From JANNYA01 sp031422315 (lineage in GTDB: Bacteria > Pseudomonadota > Gammaproteobacteria > Xanthomonadales > SZUA-5), in the NCBI GenBank assembly GCA_031422315.1, contig JANOQN010000042.1, positions 62,001-126,000 of the forward strand: a stretch of 64,000 nucleotides of DNA, given 5' to 3'. Both the position numbers and the translations under genes were made by a program. Below the pieces are notes generated by a model. The model was not told where the DNA came from, made no database searches, and saw only the letters and a program-made list of their open reading frames with translations. Shown piece by piece: positions 60,496 through 64,000 of this stretch; within the stretch, counting starts at the first letter, position 1, and every line of letters begins with the position of its first letter.

Positions 60496-63400
60496 TTACC
60501 ACCCTTCAATATAGATTGGCTCTTTTCGGGTCAAGTTTTTTATTGCAGCGGTTATTTCTGCTTCTTCTTTCTTTGACTCATGCAATGTATGTATTATTAT
60601 CTGAAAATCGCGTCTATTAAGTATACCTCGTAATTCAATAATCTCTTTAACCGTCAATAAATTATCTAATGCGGGATGAGATAAAACAGTTACAATGTTT
60701 CTATCAAGAGTGCTTGCATCAGCGCCAAACCCAAACGCAGTAAGGTCCCTCGCCTCACAATTTCTAGTGGTCAAGGCCCAACATTTTGACTCAAGTATCC
60801 GTGCTCTAATTCGACCTGTTGATACTTCGCGAGTGATTACAATTCCGTCAAACCCGTTATTAGTGTTTCGAACGGGTTTCCAAGCTTCAATGATTACCTC
60901 TGTACTTGGAGTCAGAGCTTTTACTTTTATCAGCCCTTGTTTTTCAAATCGTTCCCAGGCAAGCTTTCTCTTTATTGGGCAGGTGGTTAGTGCAGCGTTG
61001 TTGTCAGGCGATCTACCACAATCAAAGCGCTTAATTTGCTCTGCAAATTCACTTACTTCGTTGGCGCTAGCGCCATACTGTTTTTTGACTAATCCCACTG
61101 CTTTTATAGAGTGTCCCATCGGAAAATCAAGCAGCGACTCCGGGAAAAACACTTCGTTAACCGCGTAAAGTGTGGCCGCCAACGCGATCTCACCCTCGCC
61201 TAGCGTTCCAGATTGCCCAGCCCTATCTAGAGTTTCGCGAAACCAATTCTTTGCATCTTGCAGCCAACTGACGTTAATTGTGGAAAGTGCAGATGATATT
61301 TCTCCCAGAGCGACCTGAGCAATATTGGCTAGCCAACAGCCAGGAGCCCAGCCGCAAGAGCCCAATTCACTTACATACAGCGCCCAGCGCCCGTCGATTA
61401 CCCGTACAGCCGTGGAATGCGGAAAGTGGCTAAAGCCCGGAAGGCCAGTGCACTTGGTGTATTGACAGGTAACGTCAACCTTCAGCGTGCCTTCGCCGCC
61501 ATCCTCATATTCGTGCTCCACCGGGTTGCCAAACCCGACGCCGCCATCACCAAAATCTAGCCATTTGTAGCTGACTTCATCACAGCCGCGCGGCGATACG
61601 ATCAGCCGAAAATCCACCGGCAGTGCCTGTTGAATTTTGTCTAAATCGACTTCGGTCATTACCGATATAAAAAGCGTAAACCAGTGCCGCTCTAGCTGTT
61701 TTGCTTTCACTTCATAGTTTACTGGCGGCTTAGGCCCATCTGAATCTGTGCTGCAATTTGGCGGCGTCGGTGGGCAGGTGCCTGGCGCGCAGCCGCCCCA
61801 GCCTGCTTTTGATATGCCTGAGCCGACATCGGATACGATTTGAGCGCCGTCTTCGCTGACTGTTGCGCGGCCAATCGGCACGAACATGGCTAAATCATGA
61901 TCCCACTGCACCAAGGAAACCGCTGTGCCGCGCGGCATGCCGCCTGGGCTTGGAATTTTGACTTGGATCGGTGGATCAAACCGGGTTCCAGTAGGTTGAA
62001 TCGTCCACGCCACCGTTCCAAACGTTGATCCGCCGCCGGGCGGAACCATGGGAAGGCGATCATTGTGAACTGGGCTAATAACGAGCGGGCCGACGCGGCT
62101 ACCATCGGGGAAGGTTACGCTGCCCGCTTTGACGATCATTTCAAAGCCTTCATAACCCGCCATTGTCATGGACACATCAGCCGGACCGCCCACCACTTTG
62201 GCGTCTAATAGATTGATCGGCGGCAAGTAGATTGCATGCGGCAGCTGATTGCTTTGCCCGCGCACGATAGTGGTTTCAAAATGCAGCGCTGGATACTGCT
62301 GATTGGGCTGTGTTTGAACGGTGCGCCCATCAACGAATAAATCAATCTTACCTGGGGGAACTTGCGATAAGAATTGAAACTTACCCGCGCTGTCTGACGT
62401 GACGGATAAGTTGGTTCTTGCAATAGAAAAGCGTACACCTGCGAGCGGCGTGCCCCGATGATCAAGCACCACGCCGCCAAGTTTAGTTGGGCCAGTTTGA
62501 GGAAGCAGAGTATTAATTTGGAAAACCGCCGCCAGAGCGGTTTCAGGTGCGCCGAGCGCTTTTGCGCTGATTTTGATTGAGCCAGGCGCATCGCCCAGCT
62601 GTGGCCGCGCCGCCGCGATGCCGTTTTTGTCGGTGGGCACTTCTAAAATTTTGCCGATTTCACTAACAACCCCGCCGGGGGCGGAACTGGCGGTAAACTT
62701 TGCATCGCCTGATAGCACGGTAAAGCGCACGGGTACATTGATTGCGCGATTAAATTTAGCGTCGTAAACCACCGCAGATAGTGGCTCTAATGGTTGACTA
62801 TTCGGGTGCGCAAACTGTGCGCTTGAAGCGCCCTCAACGAGGGTGTACTCGGGCGAGCCGCGCTGGCCCGAGGCAATAAACAAAGCATCTTCGGCAATGC
62901 TTACGTTGCTTGCCCGCACTGCATTGGCGCCAACGCCTGTTTGAGAGCCCAGAGTAAGCCATACTTTGGCTATGCCAAGCTGATCCGTCGTAACTTCTAG
63001 GTTTCTTGCAGGATTTATTCCATCAATGAGTACGGGTGCGTTTGGCAATGTCGAAATCGACCCAGCACCGCGAACCACGTCAAAACGTACTGGAATGTTG
63101 CCTATGGCATTTCCAGTTTCATCTATCGCAGAGACCGTCAATGGCGTTGCTAACGTGGTTGAAACACTAGCCGATTGGTGATTTCCATCTAAAAGCGTAA
63201 TTCTTTTGCTACCTACAGCAACGCGCGATACGCGTAACGTACTTAGGCGAAAGTTTCCTGCTGAATCAGTTGCTTTGACTTCCAAGTCATTCGCACCAAC
63301 TTCAATGGGAATGTTTTTCGCAACAAAGTATCGATCATTGGTCTGAGCAGTTACGACTTGGCCGTTTGCTATGTTTTTGATTTGGACAACTGGCTCGGGT

Positions 63401-64000
63401 GCGTTAGCGCCGGCTTCGACTGCGTCATTCACAACCCCACGAATATCAAGCTGATTTGCCGAAGTCACTGAATTATTGCTTGGGCCCTCAACGGCGACAA
63501 TTGGACCAGTCTGATCTACATATATCGTTATGTTTGATAGGCCGACTCGTCCAGATGCATCGGTGGCAACAGCTGTGATGAGATTAACGCCCTCGCGCGC
63601 AAAGTAATTTGCAAATGTAAACGAGCGACCATCTGGGCTTAAAACGGCGGCCTGCTGATTGATTTGTACTTGCGCTACTTGCCGATCAAGCGTTCCTGAA
63701 ATAGCGATGGGTCGTTCGACTGCACCTGTTAATGCCAATGCTCCGCCGGGTGCGTTTGTTGTCGGAGCGATTGGTCCAAATATTTGCAAATCTACCGGTG
63801 AGACAATTTTGATCTGCGGCGGTGCGTCATAAGTAATTTGATAGTTGATAGTGCGAGTTTCACCGTCTTCAAATCCTACAATGACTGGGATTGTGTTTAA
63901 GCCGGGTATTAACTTGAGCTGAGCTTCAAATAAGGGAGCGTTGGTACCATCATATGGGCCGGCTCGCGCTTGAATGCCGCCCACCAAAACGCCGCTTACG
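60496..64000 (-). CDS. Large Ig-like effector with C-terminal nuclease domain (polymorphic toxin), N-terminus outside window
   Basis: Open to the window edge; at least 1167 residues. In order (residue 1 at 63987): Ig-like units to about 260; two Big_1-like domains (about 262-375 and 385-490); a carboxypeptidase-regulatory-like domain (about 497-590); a conserved block with GFEMIVKAGSVTFPDG and PVHNDRLPMVPPGGG (about 627-745); a PKD-like WLDFGDGGVGFGNPVEHEYED (about 815); a pretoxin linker (ALGEISSALSTINVSWLQDA); and a nuclease-like domain with NNGFDGIVITRE (Asp 1047) and RILESK (Glu 1066, Lys 1068). Such architecture fits a surface-displayed polymorphic toxin. Secretion route cannot be seen. 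Confidence 0.75.
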   Translation of the reverse strand, partial: VSGVLVGGIQARAGPYDGTNAPLFEAQLKLIPGLNTIPVIVGFEDGETRTINYQITYDAPPQIKIVSPVDLQIFGPIAPTTNAPGGALALTGAVERPIAISGTLDRQVAQVQINQQAAVLSPDGRSFTFANYFAREGVNLITAVATDASGRVGLSNITIYVDQTGPIVAVEGPSNNSVTSANQLDIRGVVNDAVEAGANAPEPVVQIKNIANGQVVTAQTNDRYFVAKNIPIEVGANDLEVKATDSAGNFRLSTLRVSRVAVGSKRITLLDGNHQSASVSTTLATPLTVSAIDETGNAIGNIPVRFDVVRGAGSISTLPNAPVLIDGINPARNLEVTTDQLGIAKVWLTLGSQTGVGANAVRASNVSIAEDALFIASGQRGSPEYTLVEGASSAQFAHPNSQPLEPLSAVVYDAKFNRAINVPVRFTVLSGDAKFTASSAPGGVVSEIGKILEVPTDKNGIAAARPQLGDAPGSIKISAKALGAPETALAAVFQINTLLPQTGPTKLGGVVLDHRGTPLAGVRFSIARTNLSVTSDSAGKFQFLSQVPPGKIDLFVDGRTVQTQPNQQYPALHFETTIVRGQSNQLPHAIYLPPINLLDAKVVGGPADVSMTMAGYEGFEMIVKAGSVTFPDGSRVGPLVISPVHNDRLPMVPPGGGSTFGTVAWTIQPTGTRFDPPIQVKIPSPGGMPRGTAVSLVQWDHDLAMFVPIGRATVSEDGAQIVSDVGSGISKAGWGGCAPGTCPPTPPNCSTDSDGPKPPVNYEVKAKQLERHWFTLFISVMTEVDLDKIQQALPVDFRLIVSPRGCDEVSYKWLDFGDGGVGFGNPVEHEYEDGGEGTLKVDVTCQYTKCTGLPGFSHFPHSTAVRVIDGRWALYVSELGSCGWAPGCWLANIAQVALGEISSALSTINVSWLQDAKNWFRETLDRAGQSGTLGEGEIALAATLYAVNEVFFPESLLDFPMGHSIKAVGLVKKQYGASANEVSEFAEQIKRFDCGRSPDNNAALTTCPIKRKLAWERFEKQGLIKVKALTPSTEVIIEAWKPVRNTNNGFDGIVITREVSTGRIRARILESKCWALTTRNCEARDLTAFGFGADASTLDRNIVTVLSHPALDNLLTVKEIIELRGILNRRDFQIIIHTLHESKKEEAEITAAIKNLTRKEPIYIEGW

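Overview
The window looks like a chromosomal segment of a gammaproteobacterium of the Xanthomonadales/Lysobacterales type. This rests on protein character rather than a phylogenetic marker: dnaN-recF-gyrB order, Pseudomonas-like parS sequences, two DUF4124 proteins, a GspB-type secretion protein, DUF885 and SGxWY-domain secreted proteins, and short (I/V)FxxGFE motifs in exported proteins. Nearly all coding from 1 to about 47.5 kb is dense, moderately GC-rich housekeeping DNA. The region from 47.5 to 64 kb is a different, patchwork accessory island.

Layout. 1-9.3 kb: a cut-off serine hydrolase, two secreted proteins, a lipoprotein glycerophosphodiesterase, a DUF885 metalloprotein, an RsbW-like ATPase, an iron-binding ABC component with a possible Fur box, and a DUF5329 lipoprotein. 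9.5-17.2 kb: hpd, an AmpG-like permease, a small acidic exported protein, an overlapping NlpC/P60 - C26 amidotransferase - DUF4124 cluster, thiE, and a VanY-like carboxypeptidase. 17.3-28.4 kb: pepB-lgt, ribD, pxpC-pxpB, pyruvate kinase, dnaK and grpE with a clear sigma32-type promoter, and a DUF4139 protein. 28.4-33.4 kb: a small plastic patch with a GlxA-type regulator, HD and MAPEG genes, an ArsR/NIPSNAP/ABM operon and at least four gene relics. 33.4-40.3 kb: rsmE, an omega-amidase plus methionine aminotransferase pair, transaldolase, a SYLF protein and a second M17 aminopeptidase.

40.5-47.5 kb is the replication-origin neighbourhood: a cluster of DnaA-box-like 9-mers next to an AT-rich stretch abuts dnaN, followed by recF, three parS-like sites and gyrB. 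dnaA is not beside dnaN; a truncated tyrosine-recombinase remnant sits where it would be expected. gspB and a rhomboid protease follow.

47.5-64 kb is read here as a polymorphic-toxin locus with displaced cassettes. A long, Ig-like, multidomain surface or secreted protein enters from the right edge on the minus strand. It ends in a variable C-terminal domain with a PD-(D/E)xK-like nuclease signature (D...ExK) and is followed directly by a cytosolic candidate immunity gene. Next come a second, shorter nuclease cassette that has acquired its own signal peptide, with a paralogous immunity gene; a different cassette ending in an HExxH metallopeptidase-like domain whose partner is an exported protein; and, further left, a decayed HExxH cassette with two extra partner copies, plus orphan N-terminal and middle fragments on both strands. 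The same backbone blocks recur at junctions where the downstream domain changes abruptly, which suggests recombination-driven toxin switching. Toxin and immunity functions are inferences from architecture and motifs.
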